A DNA stretch of 25,285 nucleotides from CAZADA01 sp964636945 (lineage in GTDB: Bacteria > Pseudomonadota > Alphaproteobacteria > Caulobacterales > Maricaulaceae), in NCBI GenBank assembly GCA_964636945.1, contig CAZWVH010000040.1:1-25285 (forward strand), in the 5' to 3' direction. The position numbers and the translations under genes were made by a program. The notes under the pieces were generated by a model. The model saw only the letters and a program-made list of their open reading frames with translations. It did no database searches and was not told where the DNA came from. This document shows positions 7,196-15,928 of the stretch, in pieces (the stretch's first letter is position 1; each line of letters opens with the position of its first letter).

Positions 7196-9223
7196 CTAAA
7201 TCAGCAGTGTCTTGGGACGGGAACGGGCGAACCACCAGGCCACAAGGGCGCGTGAAACCACAAAGGCGGTGAACACGGATGTGAGAATGCCAATGGCCAA
7301 GGTCACAGCAAAACCTTGAACCGGTCCCGAGCCGAGGAAAAACAACACAAATGCGGCGATGAATGTGGTGATATTGGCGTCCAAAATCGTGGTGCGGGCG
7401 CGCAGATAACCAGCTTCGATGGCGTTGGCTGGCGTTCGGCCCGCGCGGAGTTCCTCACGAATGCGTTCGAAAATCAGCACATTGGCGTCCACCGCCATAC
7501 CCACGGTGAGGATGATGCCAGCGATACCGGGCAAGGTGAGCGTGGCTTGCAGGCCCGACAGAACGGCCAAAATCAATATCACATTCGCCAAGAGCGAGAT
7601 GTTCGCGAACAGACCAAACAGCCGATAGGCATAGGTCATGAACACGATGACCGCGATAAAGCCCACCGCCAGAGCTATGGCGCCAGCGCGCACCGCGGCT
7701 TCACCAACGCCCGGACCCACCGTGCGCTCTTCAATAATCGTGAGTTCTGCGGGCAGTGAACCTGCGTTCAACAATGCGGCCAAGTTTTGTGCCTGCAGCA
7801 GGGTGAAATTGCCCTCAATATAACCGCCGCCGCCGCAAATCGCTGAGCGGATCACCGGCGCGCTGATCACCTCATCATCCAAGATCGACGCAAAACGGCG
7901 CTCCACATTCTCGCGCGTCAAATCACAGAAGATATCCGCACCGCGGCCATTAAAATCAAAGGTGACAATGGGCAAGCCATCGTCGGGATCAAATGCTTGG
8001 CCCGCCCGGCGCAGATCTTCGCCCGTCAGGGGCACATCGCGGCTGACCAGCAAGAACGGTTCAGCCATTGATTCCGCAGCCACCAATTCATTGGCGACGA
8101 GCACATTGGTGGTGGGCGCCGCCCTGGCCACAAATTTCAAATTGCCCAAGACCGCTTCGGCCAAAACGCGACGATTGGACGGATTGCCCGAGCCATCAGC
8201 GAGCGCTTCGGCTAAAGCCTGGTCTTCCGGCGCCGCCTGGCCGGTCATCACCCCAGAGATGGCGTCGGCGAACGAGTCTGCAACAATGTCGAACGCCGCA
8301 TCGTCGTCGCGCGTCAAGTTGTACATGGCAAACAGGGGCGCAGTGAGTTGCTCAGCATTGCCGCGAAAGATTGGCGTCAGGAATTGGGCGATATCCTCAA
8401 CCGATTCCTCTCGCAGAAGATCATTATTGGGGTGAAGGCGCGCAATTTCCTCCGCGACAGCCCGAGCGAGGCTGGGCTCAAGCTCAACGTCTGCGCTTGG
8501 CGGTGTGTAGGCGGGTTGGGCGGCGAACCCACTTTCCACCAATTGTTGCAGCTCAACTTGGTCGGAGGGCGTCACCAGCTGCAAGGTCAATTGCGCCGTC
8601 GTGCCGATCCGCTCCTTCAAGAGCTCAGGATCATCCACGCCCGGCGCTTGAACCAAAATCCGGTCTTCGCCTTGGCTTTGGATCGAGGGTTCGGTAACGC
8701 CAACCGAGTCGATCCGGCGACGGATCACGCTTTGTGCATCGCGGATCGTACGTTGACGCACATCGGCGAGATATTCCGGCGTCACTTCGAAGTACACCGT
8801 CAACCCGCTTTGGCGAACGCGAAATTCGGTATCACCTTGATCATTGAATGTCGTGACGAGCACATCGCGCAAAATCGGGAGACCTGTGGCGCTTTCCGCC
8901 TCATCGGGGAAATCCAATTCGATTTCGCCGTCATCATTGACAAACGGGCCGCGATTGATTGCTACGCCATTATTCCGGGCGGCTTGGCGCAGATTGATCA
9001 CCCCCTGCTGGAGCCGGTCGGCGCGGGCTTGGTCGAGATCGACTTCATAGAGCAGATGCGATCCGCCCTGCAGGTCGAGCCCCAGATTCACGGTTTTGAG
9101 GCCCAGTGCATTGACGAGGGACGCCGGCATGCCGCCAGGTACAAAATTGGGGGATGCGTACAATGCCCCGATCGCCAAGACGAACAGGATCAGTCCCACC
9201 TTCCATTTGCTGAAATACAACAT
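7196..9223 (-). CDS. secD: Protein translocase subunit SecD, with an enlarged periplasmic region
   Basis: SecD is the larger partner of SecF. The 675-residue protein has TM1 at about residues 8-25, the NLGLDLQGGSHLLYEV motif at 46-61, the first periplasmic subdomain with RRRIDSVGVTEPSIQ (168-182), the ltGEDL element at 399-404, the ALLNAGSLPAELTIIEERTVGPGVG block (483-507), and five C-terminal TM segments containing MAVDANVLIFERIREE (576-591). Alphaproteobacterial SecD is usually about 520-550 residues. The extra length lies between about residues 225 and 378 and is mostly predicted helical, rich in Ala, Glu and Asp. Two periplasmic cysteines, C433 and C463, could form a disulfide. It lies 11 bp after yajC and 9 bp before secF. 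Confidence 0.95.
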   Translation of the reverse strand: MLYFSKWKVGLILFVLAIGALYASPNFVPGGMPASLVNALGLKTVNLGLDLQGGSHLLYEVDLDQARADRLQQGVINLRQAARNNGVAINRGPFVNDDGEIELDFPDEAESATGLPILRDVLVTTFNDQGDTEFRVRQSGLTVYFEVTPEYLADVRQRTIRDAQSVIRRRIDSVGVTEPSIQSQGEDRILVQAPGVDDPELLKERIGTTAQLTLQLVTPSDQVELQQLVESGFAAQPAYTPPSADVELEPSLARAVAEEIARLHPNNDLLREESVEDIAQFLTPIFRGNAEQLTAPLFAMYNLTRDDDAAFDIVADSFADAISGVMTGQAAPEDQALAEALADGSGNPSNRRVLAEAVLGNLKFVARAAPTTNVLVANELVAAESMAEPFLLVSRDVPLTGEDLRRAGQAFDPDDGLPIVTFDFNGRGADIFCDLTRENVERRFASILDDEVISAPVIRSAICGGGGYIEGNFTLLQAQNLAALLNAGSLPAELTIIEERTVGPGVGEAAVRAGAIALAVGFIAVIVFMTYAYRLFGLFANISLLANVILILAVLSGLQATLTLPGIAGIILTVGMAVDANVLIFERIREELRAGRTPANAIEAGYLRARTTILDANITTFIAAFVLFFLGSGPVQGFAVTLAIGILTSVFTAFVVSRALVAWWFARSRPKTLLI

Positions 9224-9234
9224 AACGCGTGGGC

Positions 9235-9603
9235 TCAGTCGTCTTTGGGGGGGGATTTCGCTTTGGAGTCCGACGCGTCATCGTCTTCATCGTCGTCGTC
9301 GTCGTCATCGCCCCTATCATTGGCCGCGGGGGCCGGCTCTGTTTTGGCTTTGACATCTGAAATCGCGCCGCGCTGCACGCGTACCCGCACGCCGTCAGCA
9401 ATTTCCAGAGTGAGTTCTTCCTCGTAGACGCGGGTGATCTTGCCGATTAGGCCACCATTCGTGGTGACTTGATCGCCTTTACGCAAACGCGTGATCATTT
9501 CGCGATGTTCTTTCAGTCGCTTCTGCTGGGGACGGATCAGAAGGAAATAAAAGATGGCGAACATCGCCGCCAGCATAATGAGCGTACTCGCGCCCTCACC
9601 CAT
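9235..9603 (-). CDS. yajC: Preprotein translocase subunit YajC with a poly-aspartate tail
   Basis: YajC is a small single-span protein associated with SecDF-YidC. The protein has one N-terminal TM segment (about residues 6-22), the FLLIRPQQKRLKEHREMI motif, and the GDQVTTNGGLIGKITRV domain. I placed the start at ATG 9601-9603 (122 residues) because GGAGGA lies eight bases upstream. The ATG five codons earlier (9616-9618) overlaps that ribosome site and is unlikely. The C-terminus is unusual: an acidic run of eleven residues, ten Asp and one Glu, encoded by GAC/GAT repeats (9277-9310 region), then SPPKDD encoded over a run of eight C (9247-9254 on the plus strand as G8). The gene starts the yajC-secD-secF set; secD begins 11 bp downstream. 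Confidence 0.94.
   Translation of the reverse strand: MGEGASTLIMLAAMFAIFYFLLIRPQQKRLKEHREMITRLRKGDQVTTNGGLIGKITRVYEEELTLEIADGVRVRVQRGAISDVKAKTEPAPAANDRGDDDDDDDEDDDASDSKAKSPPKDD
9277..9310. repeat. Trinucleotide (GTC/ATC) tract inside yajC
   Basis: A near-perfect trinucleotide run, including five consecutive GTC units, encodes the acidic tail of YajC. Such tracts can change length by slippage without breaking the frame, so tail length may vary between strains. Confidence 0.8.
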
Positions 9604-9797
9604 AAGTCTGTCCTCCATGGCCGGCGGCGCAAAGCGTGATGCGCTGCGGCGTCAATGCCCCCCAAGGCGAACGCCGTGGGTTGTGCGGTCTTAATTGCCG
9701 TAAGGCCCTCATTGTCGTCAGACATGAGGTCGATTGATCGCCGGCACAATATCAACGCGCAGCCAGAGTGCAATTGGCCACATGTCGCAAAGCGCAA
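9604..9797. other. 194-bp spacer between surE and yajC
   Basis: This is the widest gap within the minus-strand block. I see no gene in it. A perfect 6-bp inverted repeat (CCTCAT/ATGAGG with an 11-bp loop) lies on the minus strand near 9703-9725, and a promoter for yajC-secD-secF could be here. A short minus-strand frame crosses into yajC out of frame and looks spurious. Confidence 0.4.
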
Positions 9798-10592
9798 CTA
9801 TGCGGTCGGGGTCGACTCAAACAGGTTGGCAAAAGCGCCCATGGTGGGCTCGTGGGTCAGGTCCACCCGCAGTGGCGTGATCGAGATGTGGTTATTGTAG
9901 ATGGCGTGCAGGTCATCGCCGGGATCGGGATTGGACAAACCGCCTTCAAAGCCCAGCCAATAGTATGTGCGTTTGCGCAGGTCTTCGCGCCGTTCGGCCT
10001 TCAGATGCCAGTGATCGCGCGTGCCTTGCCGCGTGATTTGCACACCTTGGACTTCGTCAGGCGGGCACGGCGGAAAATTAATGTTGATCACCACGTCCTG
10101 CGGCCACCCAGCGGACACCAACCGCTCAATGATCCGCGGCGCATGGGCGAGCGCGGTTTCAAACGCCACCGATGTGCTGCTGAAAAAGCCTGAAAGCGTC
10201 TGCGACAATGCGATGGCCGGCACGCCCATCTTCATCGCCTGGATCGCCGCGGCGACTGTGCCGGAAACTGTGACGTCGTCCGCCAGATTTTGTCCCCGAT
10301 TAACCCCGGACAACACCAGTCCCGGCTTTGTATCGGGGATGAGATCGTGCAGGCCGAGAAAACACGCATCCGACGGTGTGCCATGGATCGAAAACCGGCG
10401 TGGACCAAGCTCGCTCACGCGGATCGGATCGGCAAACGACATTTTGCGCGAGGCGCCGGACTGTTCGGCAGCTGGTGCGGCGATCCACACATCGTTTGAT
10501 AGCTGCTCAGCGATCTTTTCCAGGCACGCCAAACCAGGCGCGTCCACGCCATCGTCATTGGTGAGCATGATGCGTGGATTGTTGGGGATCAT
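9798..10592 (-). CDS. surE: 5'/3'-nucleotidase SurE
   Basis: SurE is a metal-dependent phosphatase acting on nucleoside 5'/3'-monophosphates in stationary-phase survival. The 264-residue form starts MIPNNPRIMLTNDDG, with metal-binding D13-D14, the SGAS loop (S45 region) and the SGVNRGQN motif (N98). I chose ATG 10590-10592 because AGGAG lies six bases upstream and homology starts there; the frame extends 23 codons further up without family-like sequence. Length is normal. It lies 150 bp after serS. A pcm gene (protein-isoaspartate methyltransferase), frequent beside surE, is not present; yajC follows directly. Confidence 0.95.
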   Translation of the reverse strand: MIPNNPRIMLTNDDGVDAPGLACLEKIAEQLSNDVWIAAPAAEQSGASRKMSFADPIRVSELGPRRFSIHGTPSDACFLGLHDLIPDTKPGLVLSGVNRGQNLADDVTVSGTVAAAIQAMKMGVPAIALSQTLSGFFSSTSVAFETALAHAPRIIERLVSAGWPQDVVININFPPCPPDEVQGVQITRQGTRDHWHLKAERREDLRKRTYYWLGFEGGLSNPDPGDDLHAIYNNHISITPLRVDLTHEPTMGAFANLFESTPTA

Positions 10593-10719
10593 AAAGGGCT
10601 CCTGGCCAAAACGCGTGTCGAGATCGGGCCTTGATGTATGCCCGTCGCCGAACTTTGGCAAATAACGCGGTTGTGGGTTCGCTCCTCCGGGATAACACGG
10701 ACGAGGCTATTCCATAGAC

Positions 10720-10744
10720 AGCTGAGCGGGCGCCCGCTCCAGCT
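10720..10744. repeat. 16-bp perfect palindrome with AGCT flanks at the serS stop codon
   Basis: GAGCGGGCGCCCGCTC (10724-10739) is a perfect palindrome, flanked by AGCT on both sides with one extra C. Transcribed from serS, it would fold into a very stable hairpin beginning at the AG of the stop codon. No U-run follows on the minus strand, so a classical intrinsic terminator is not supported. An mRNA-stabilising or Rho-associated structure is possible. Confidence 0.55.
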
Positions 10745-12062
10745 AAACGTCAGCGTGCTCGCGCACGCCGATGCGCTCCACCCCGCCCATATGGGACCGC
10801 AGGGCGTCGGGAATGGTCACCGATCCGTCGGCGTTTTGGAAGTTTTCCAATAGCGCCACCATGCATCGGCCAATAGCGACGCCCGAACCGTTCAGCGTGT
10901 GCACAAACTCCAGGTGTTTCTCACCCTGCCCCTTGTTTGGATCGGGGCGGTAGCGCGCGTTCATGCGCCGGGCTTGGAAATCCCCGCAGGTGGAGCAGGA
11001 GGAAATTTCCCGATAGGCGTTTTGGCTGGGGATCCACACTTCCATGTCGTAGGTTTTGCGCGCGGCGAACCCCATGTCGCCAGTGGACAGAACCAAGACT
11101 TGGTGAGGCAACTCCAAGCGCTTGAGCACCTCTTGGGCGCAATCGGTCATGCGCTCGAGCTCGGCCTCGGAGTCCTCAGGCTTGGTGATGGACACCAGCT
11201 CCACCTTGTTGAACTGGTGCAGGCGGATCATGCCGCGCGTGTCGCGCCCGGCGCTGCCGGCCTCAGAGCGAAAGCACGGCGTGTGGGCGGTGACGCGGAT
11301 GGGCAGATCGGCCTCGGAGAGGATTTGCTCGCGCACCATATTGGTGAGCGGCACTTCGGCGGTGGGGATGAGGTAGTGGCCTTCACCAGCGGCGAACACA
11401 TCTTCTTCAAACTTTGGCAGTTGGCCGGTGCCGAACAGCGCCTCAGGTCGCACCAATAATGGCGGGCTGACCTCGGTATAGCCGTGCTCGGTTGTGTGCA
11501 GGTCGAGCATGAAGGCGGCGAGCGCGCGTTCGAGCCGGGCCAGATCGCGCTGAAGCAACACAAAGCGCGAGCCAGACATGGCCACAGCGGTCTCAAATTC
11601 CATATCGCCCAGTCCCTCGCCCAGCTCCACATGGTCCTTTGGGGCAAAGTCGAGTTGTGTGGGCTCGCCAAACTTACGCGCGGGGACCTCAACATTGGCG
11701 GCCTCGTCCTCGCCCACCGGCACGCCGTCCAGCGCAATGTTGGGCAGAGCGGCCAGCAGGTCGTCGCGTTCTTTGGCTTTGGCGTCGGCCTTGTGCTCCT
11801 CGGCCTCCATGGCGTCTTTCAGGCTCGCCACTTGCGCGCGCAGGCGTTCAAACTCGGCCTCATCGCCGGACGCTTTGGCCTTGCCGATCAATTTAGAGGC
11901 GGCATTGCGCTGGGTTTGCGCCTCTTGGGCGGCAGTGCGCGCGGCCTTGAAGGCGTCGTCAAGCGCGATGAGATCGGCGGCGCTCACATCCGACACGCCG
12001 CGCGCGTTCAAGGCGGCGTCGAAGGCGTCGGGAGCGGAGCGGATGGCTTTGATGTCGTGCAT
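10743..12062 (-). CDS. serS: Seryl-tRNA synthetase
   Basis: This class II aminoacyl-tRNA synthetase charges tRNA-Ser (and tRNA-Sec where present) in the cytosol. The 439-residue protein has the N-terminal tRNA-binding coiled coil (about residues 30-105), TAEVPLT at 234-240, motif 2 with FRSEAGSAGRDTRG (264-277) and the LHQFNKVEL strand, and motif 3 at about 391-430 with NGSGVAIGRCMVALLEN and IPDALRSHMGG. Length is typical. The start ATG 12060-12062 agrees with the family start MHDIKAIR. It sits 73 bp after tatC and 150 bp before surE, a common alphaproteobacterial arrangement. Confidence 0.97.
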   Translation of the reverse strand: MHDIKAIRSAPDAFDAALNARGVSDVSAADLIALDDAFKAARTAAQEAQTQRNAASKLIGKAKASGDEAEFERLRAQVASLKDAMEAEEHKADAKAKERDDLLAALPNIALDGVPVGEDEAANVEVPARKFGEPTQLDFAPKDHVELGEGLGDMEFETAVAMSGSRFVLLQRDLARLERALAAFMLDLHTTEHGYTEVSPPLLVRPEALFGTGQLPKFEEDVFAAGEGHYLIPTAEVPLTNMVREQILSEADLPIRVTAHTPCFRSEAGSAGRDTRGMIRLHQFNKVELVSITKPEDSEAELERMTDCAQEVLKRLELPHQVLVLSTGDMGFAARKTYDMEVWIPSQNAYREISSCSTCGDFQARRMNARYRPDPNKGQGEKHLEFVHTLNGSGVAIGRCMVALLENFQNADGSVTIPDALRSHMGGVERIGVREHADV

Positions 12063-12135
12063 GGGAATTTGGCCTGAAGTGATTGCGTGGTGCTCGTAGC
12101 GCAGCCGCGCCCTATCCGTCCACCAATTGCGTGGA

Positions 12136-12999
12136 TTAGGTCTCAGTCTCGGCCGACTCGTCCTCGTCCCAAGCCTGATCGAAGCGCTTTTCCATCAAAC
12201 GCACCGCGAGGATGGAAATGCCATAGAGCGCCAGGACCGAGATGCCCAAACCGATTTGCGATAGAGGGTCGGGCGGGGTGAGGAATGCCGCAACCAGGAA
12301 AATCCCCACCACGGCGAAACGCCAATACTTGATCAAGGTCTGTGACGTGATCATTCCCACCCGCGCCATAAGCGTCAGCAAGACCGGCATCTGAAACGCA
12401 AACCCAAACGCCAGGATCAGCGTGGTGACCAGATTGAGGTATTCCGACACACGCGGCAGCAGCTCAATCGCCACGCCCCCCTCGCCGGCCGGCACTTCTT
12501 GGCCCAAGGCAAAACGCAGCACTTGGGGCAGTATGAAATAGTACACCAGCGATCCGCCCAGCGCGAACAGTACCGGCGAGGCCAACAGGAATGGCAGGAA
12601 TGCGCGCTTTTCGGTCTTGTAAAGGCCAGGCGCGACAAAGGCGTAGACCTGATAGGCAATCATGGGAAAGGCCAGGATAATCCCGCCAAACAGGCCCATC
12701 TTCAGCTTGACGAAGAAAAATTCCAGCGGCCCGGTGAAGATCAAAGATAATGCGGCCAAGTCCTCGGGCGCTTCGCCACGCACTGCAATCGCAGCGTCAC
12801 GGAAGGGCTGAACAAGAATTTGATAGATGTCCTTGGCGAAAATAAAGCTCACCACAAAGGCAAGACCAACCGCGATCAGAATGACAATCAGCCGTGAGCG
12901 CAGTTCGAGCAAGTGATCCAGCAAGGGCGCGCGACTGGCCTCAACGTCGTCAAAGCCATCGGGATCAGGATCAGTGAGCGTTGCAGGCGGTTTACCCAT
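12136..12999 (-). CDS. tatC: Sec-independent translocase subunit TatC
   Basis: TatC is the six-span membrane receptor for twin-arginine signal peptides. The 287-residue protein has the diagnostic LLDHLLELRSRLI motif at the start of TM1, the GPLEFFFVKLKMGLFGG loop and the FLTPPDPLSQIGL segment before the last spans. I chose ATG 12997-12999, which overlaps the tatB stop as TGATG; the GTG immediately before it (13000-13002) is an equal alternative. The acidic C-terminal tail (about ten residues) and charged N-terminal extension before the first span make it slightly longer than average. Confidence 0.96.
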   Translation of the reverse strand: MGKPPATLTDPDPDGFDDVEASRAPLLDHLLELRSRLIVILIAVGLAFVVSFIFAKDIYQILVQPFRDAAIAVRGEAPEDLAALSLIFTGPLEFFFVKLKMGLFGGIILAFPMIAYQVYAFVAPGLYKTEKRAFLPFLLASPVLFALGGSLVYYFILPQVLRFALGQEVPAGEGGVAIELLPRVSEYLNLVTTLILAFGFAFQMPVLLTLMARVGMITSQTLIKYWRFAVVGIFLVAAFLTPPDPLSQIGLGISVLALYGISILAVRLMEKRFDQAWDEDESAETET

Positions 13000-13406
13000 C
13001 ACCCGCCGCCCTTAGCGGCGATGGTCTCGGGTTCTGGGCGCTGTTCGTCCTCGTCATGGGCGTGAGTGCTGCTCGAATGATCGTTCTCCGCAGCGCCGGA
13101 CGATTGGGGCCTGGGTGTGGGACCATGCCGCGCCTCACGCTCCATGTCCGCAAGTTCAGCTGAGATTTCGTTCATGGGGCCAATGTCGCCGCGCTTGATC
13201 GCGTTGATTTCCTTACGCAGCTCCTCCAACTCGAGCTCTCGGCCCAAATCATCGAAACTACGCTGAAATTCCCGACCCATTTCGCGCACTTTACGCATAA
13301 ATCCGCCCACGTGGCGCATCAGTTTGGGCAGCTCGCGCGGGCCAACAACAACTAGGGCCAGCACCGCCAGCACGATAAATTCGCCAAAGCCAAGACCGGG
13401 AACCAT
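12999..13406 (-). CDS. tatB: Sec-independent translocase subunit TatB
   Basis: TatB is the single-span partner of TatC. The 135-residue protein begins MVPGLGFGEFIVLAVLALVV, with the GFGE element that marks TatB rather than TatA, followed by VGPRELPKL and an amphipathic helix (about residues 22-70), then a low-complexity polar tail. The stop overlaps the tatC start. The gene starts 16 bp after tatA. The E at about residue 9 is typical of TatB. Confidence 0.93.
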   Translation of the reverse strand: MVPGLGFGEFIVLAVLALVVVGPRELPKLMRHVGGFMRKVREMGREFQRSFDDLGRELELEELRKEINAIKRGDIGPMNEISAELADMEREARHGPTPRPQSSGAAENDHSSSTHAHDEDEQRPEPETIAAKGGG

Positions 13407-13422
13407 TGCGCCCTACTATGAG

Positions 13423-13653
13423 CTAGTTGCGCGTGTCCGCGGTTTCATCTTGACGTGAAGTGTGAACCTCAGCGTCGATGGTGCGGCCATCCTCAACGGG
13501 TTTTCGATCGTCGTCGTCTTCACGCAATCCTTTGCGAAAGCTTGTGATGCCGCGCGCAAGATCGCCCATGATCGACGAAATCTTGCCGCGTCCGCCAAAC
13601 AGCAGAAGGGCCAGAACAACGACGAGTAGAAGTTGCATCCAACTTGGGACCAT
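13423..13653 (-). CDS. tatA: Sec-independent translocase subunit TatA
   Basis: TatA forms the translocation-competent oligomer of the twin-arginine pathway. The 76-residue protein has an N-terminal TM helix, the LLLFGGRGKISSIMGDLARGI hinge and amphipathic helix with the FG motif, and an acidic stretch (EDDDD) before a polar tail. GGAG lies six bases before ATG 13651-13653. It is followed by tatB and tatC. In many related genomes scpA and scpB lie between nagZ and tatA; only 68 bp separate them here. Confidence 0.94.
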   Translation of the reverse strand: MVPSWMQLLLVVVLALLLFGGRGKISSIMGDLARGITSFRKGLREDDDDRKPVEDGRTIDAEVHTSRQDETADTRN

Positions 13654-13721
13654 GGAAATCTCCAGGTTAATCGTAATCTAACAGGTAACGCCGCAAGGCC
13701 GTCGGCGCAATCGGCGGACTC

Positions 13722-14786
13722 TCAAACGTGCTGAGAACCATGTTCAAGGGCGAGCAATTCTCGCAATTGAGCCAGAGCCATGCTTTCATCCAATTGGTTT
13801 GCCTTCGGTCGGGCGGCAATCACAGCGTCCGCCCGCCGGAGCGCATCGTTCGCAAGCTCGGGGGAATGGCCAGCGACAATTTCGAGCTCTTGGCGCAACG
13901 CCTTGCCGTCTTTCAGGCGTTCGCCGTGCAGCATGCCATTGCCGTGCATAACCACATCACAGCCCGCGGCGAGTGCATTGCGCGTGCGCGCCGCAAGATC
14001 GCCCTCCAGCGCCTGCATGGAGAGATCATCGCACATCAACAACCCGTCAAAGCCGATCGCCCCGCGGATGACCTCATCAATCATCGTCTTGGAAGTCGTT
14101 GCGGGATATTGGTCGTCAATCGCCGTGTAAAGCACGTGGGCGGTCATCGCCATCGGCGCAAAGGCGAGCGCGCGGAACGGCGCAAAGTCTGTGACCTCTA
14201 ACTGCGCTCGAGATGTCTCCACCATTGGCAATGCAATATGGCTATCGGCCGTGGCGCGGCCATGGCCGGGAATGTGTTTGATTACGCCCAACACGCCACC
14301 CTCAGCGAGGCCCTCGAGCGCGGCGCGGCCCAGCGTCGCCACTGCATATGGATCACGCGAAAACGCGCGATCGCCAATCACGGGATCGGCCTCATCCACG
14401 GGCACATCCAAAACAGGCGCACACGCGACGTCCACCCCCGCTGCGCTGAGTTCGAGCGCCATCAGTTGATGGGCGGTTCTGGTCGCCTCAGTTGCGGCCT
14501 GAGGGTCGCGGCCAAACACTTCTCCATAGCTGGCCAGCGCGGGATAGGCGCGCCACTGCGGCGGTTTGAACCGCTGCACCCGTCCGCCTTCCTGGTCGAT
14601 CAAGATGGGCGCATCACGACCCAATGCCTCGCGCAACTCGCCGGTGAGGGCGCGCACCTGTTCACGATCGCGCACATTGCGGCCAAACAGGATCACGGCC
14701 CAGGGATCAGCCTCGCGCAGAAAAGCGCGCTCATCGGCGCTGACCGTCAGGCCCTCGCAGCCGCTGATGAAGGCGCGCGCCGCCAT
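13722..14786 (-). CDS. nagZ: Beta-N-acetylhexosaminidase NagZ (glycoside hydrolase family 3)
   Basis: NagZ removes N-acetylglucosamine from muropeptides during cytosolic peptidoglycan recycling. The 354-residue protein shows LIDQEGGRVQRF (about residues 62-73), the KHIPGHGRATADSH loop with K170-H171 and the mobile catalytic His-Asp region, and MCDDLSMQAL with the nucleophile aspartate near 253-254. I placed the start at ATG 14784-14786, because it overlaps the stop of the SPOR gene as TAATG and the homology starts AARAFISGCEG. The frame seven codons upstream is inside the SPOR gene. Coupled translation with the SPOR protein is likely, and both act on the cell wall. Confidence 0.95.
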   Translation of the reverse strand: MAARAFISGCEGLTVSADERAFLREADPWAVILFGRNVRDREQVRALTGELREALGRDAPILIDQEGGRVQRFKPPQWRAYPALASYGEVFGRDPQAATEATRTAHQLMALELSAAGVDVACAPVLDVPVDEADPVIGDRAFSRDPYAVATLGRAALEGLAEGGVLGVIKHIPGHGRATADSHIALPMVETSRAQLEVTDFAPFRALAFAPMAMTAHVLYTAIDDQYPATTSKTMIDEVIRGAIGFDGLLMCDDLSMQALEGDLAARTRNALAAGCDVVMHGNGMLHGERLKDGKALRQELEIVAGHSPELANDALRRADAVIAARPKANQLDESMALAQLRELLALEHGSQHV

Positions 14787-15892
14787 TATCGGCGCACCAC
14801 CAGGCACTCCTGACCACGATCAATCAGGCGATTGCAGAAGGAAACCGCCCGCGCGCGATCGTCAAAGCCAGGCATGCGCACACGATAACGCACGCCCCGC
14901 CCGCCAAGGTCGGCGTAAATGATTTCGGGTTCACGCGCGCTGAGCAATTCGGGAAAGCGATTGCGCAACCGCGCCCAGGCTTCTTCAGCGGAAGGGCGCG
15001 TGCGGAACGAAGCAATTTGCACAGCATACTCGCCGTCATCGGTGGTTGAGGGCATAATCCCTGACATGCCGCCAGCTGCTTCGGTTGCTGTGGGCGAGGG
15101 TTCTGTGGGCGGGGAGATGGGCCGGTTTGCTGCGCGGAACGCGTCGAGCCGCGCCTGGAGCGGATCCGCCTCAGCATCAGACGGCGTGCGCTCGGTGGGC
15201 GTGGCCTGGGTTTGAGGCGTGGGCGTGGGGGTTGGCTCAGGTGTTGGCGTGGCCTGTGGCGCGGCGGGCGCTTGTGTTTCCGCTACATCAGGCTGTAGAG
15301 CGGCCCCATCGTCCAATGATACTGGCGTCGCTTCAGTTGCGTCGGGCGTCGCAATCGGCGTGGGCTCAGCGGCGAATTCATTCGACGCGTCCTCACCAAT
15401 GACAATGTCGGGCTGCCCGCCCTGCTCTTGGCCGGAGCCGTCGCCTTGTGAATCATCCGCTGGTGATTGACCGTCGGCAAGCCCGCCACTCAACGCCATA
15501 TTGGCGCGCGCCGCACCAGAATCAGCCCCATCAGGCGCGGCGTCAGCAGGCGCCTCAGCGTCAGTTTCGCCGTCGCCAGCATTGAACGTATCGTAGACTT
15601 CCAGCTCGCCTTGATCATTGCGCACGGCGGTGGTGCTGCTCGACGCCACGCGAAACGGCCCTTCATCGGCTCGGATGAGGGGTGGGCCGCCTTGGCCGCT
15701 GCTCCGCACGCCCTGGCTGTAGGCCTGCCAAACCACTGCGGCAAAAACCAAAAACACGCCGATGCCGACCGCTAAAACCAGCGGCCCACGACGACGTTCT
15801 GTTGGTTCTGGTCCAAAATCCCGCGCTACACCAAACCCAGCCTCTGGCGCATCATATCGCGACCATCCAGCGTCATCTCGTCTTCTGTTCAT
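14786..15892 (-). CDS. SPOR-domain inner-membrane protein
   Basis: This 368-residue bitopic protein has a cytosolic N-terminus, one TM segment (about residues 36-57), a long disordered Pro/Thr/Ala-rich linker including a TPTPEPTPTPTP stretch (about 220-240), and a C-terminal SPOR domain (about 288-368: EYAVQIASF to ECLVVRR). SPOR domains bind glycan strands lacking stem peptides, typically at the division septum, so a role in cell-wall growth or division is likely. Linker composition is low-complexity, as usual. Its stop overlaps the nagZ start, and it follows dgt by 36 bp. In many alphaproteobacteria argS precedes this gene; it is absent here. Confidence 0.9.
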   Translation of the reverse strand: MNRRRDDAGWSRYDAPEAGFGVARDFGPEPTERRRGPLVLAVGIGVFLVFAAVVWQAYSQGVRSSGQGGPPLIRADEGPFRVASSSTTAVRNDQGELEVYDTFNAGDGETDAEAPADAAPDGADSGAARANMALSGGLADGQSPADDSQGDGSGQEQGGQPDIVIGEDASNEFAAEPTPIATPDATEATPVSLDDGAALQPDVAETQAPAAPQATPTPEPTPTPTPQTQATPTERTPSDAEADPLQARLDAFRAANRPISPPTEPSPTATEAAGGMSGIMPSTTDDGEYAVQIASFRTRPSAEEAWARLRNRFPELLSAREPEIIYADLGGRGVRYRVRMPGFDDRARAVSFCNRLIDRGQECLVVRR

Positions 15893-15928
15893 TCGTTTTC
15901 AACTCGTTCACGTCACACGCCCCGCACT

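Noticed and set aside
8348..9427. Long plus-strand frame (359 codons) opposite secD and yajC, with a poly-Ser run
   Set aside because: It is the antisense shadow of secD and yajC; the poly-Ser comes from the GTC tract. No ribosome site or family-like sequence.
9537..9797. Minus-strand frame starting in the surE-yajC gap (a possible MSDDNEGL... small protein)
   Set aside because: It runs out of frame into yajC, ends as an Arg/Cys-rich chain and has no good ribosome site.
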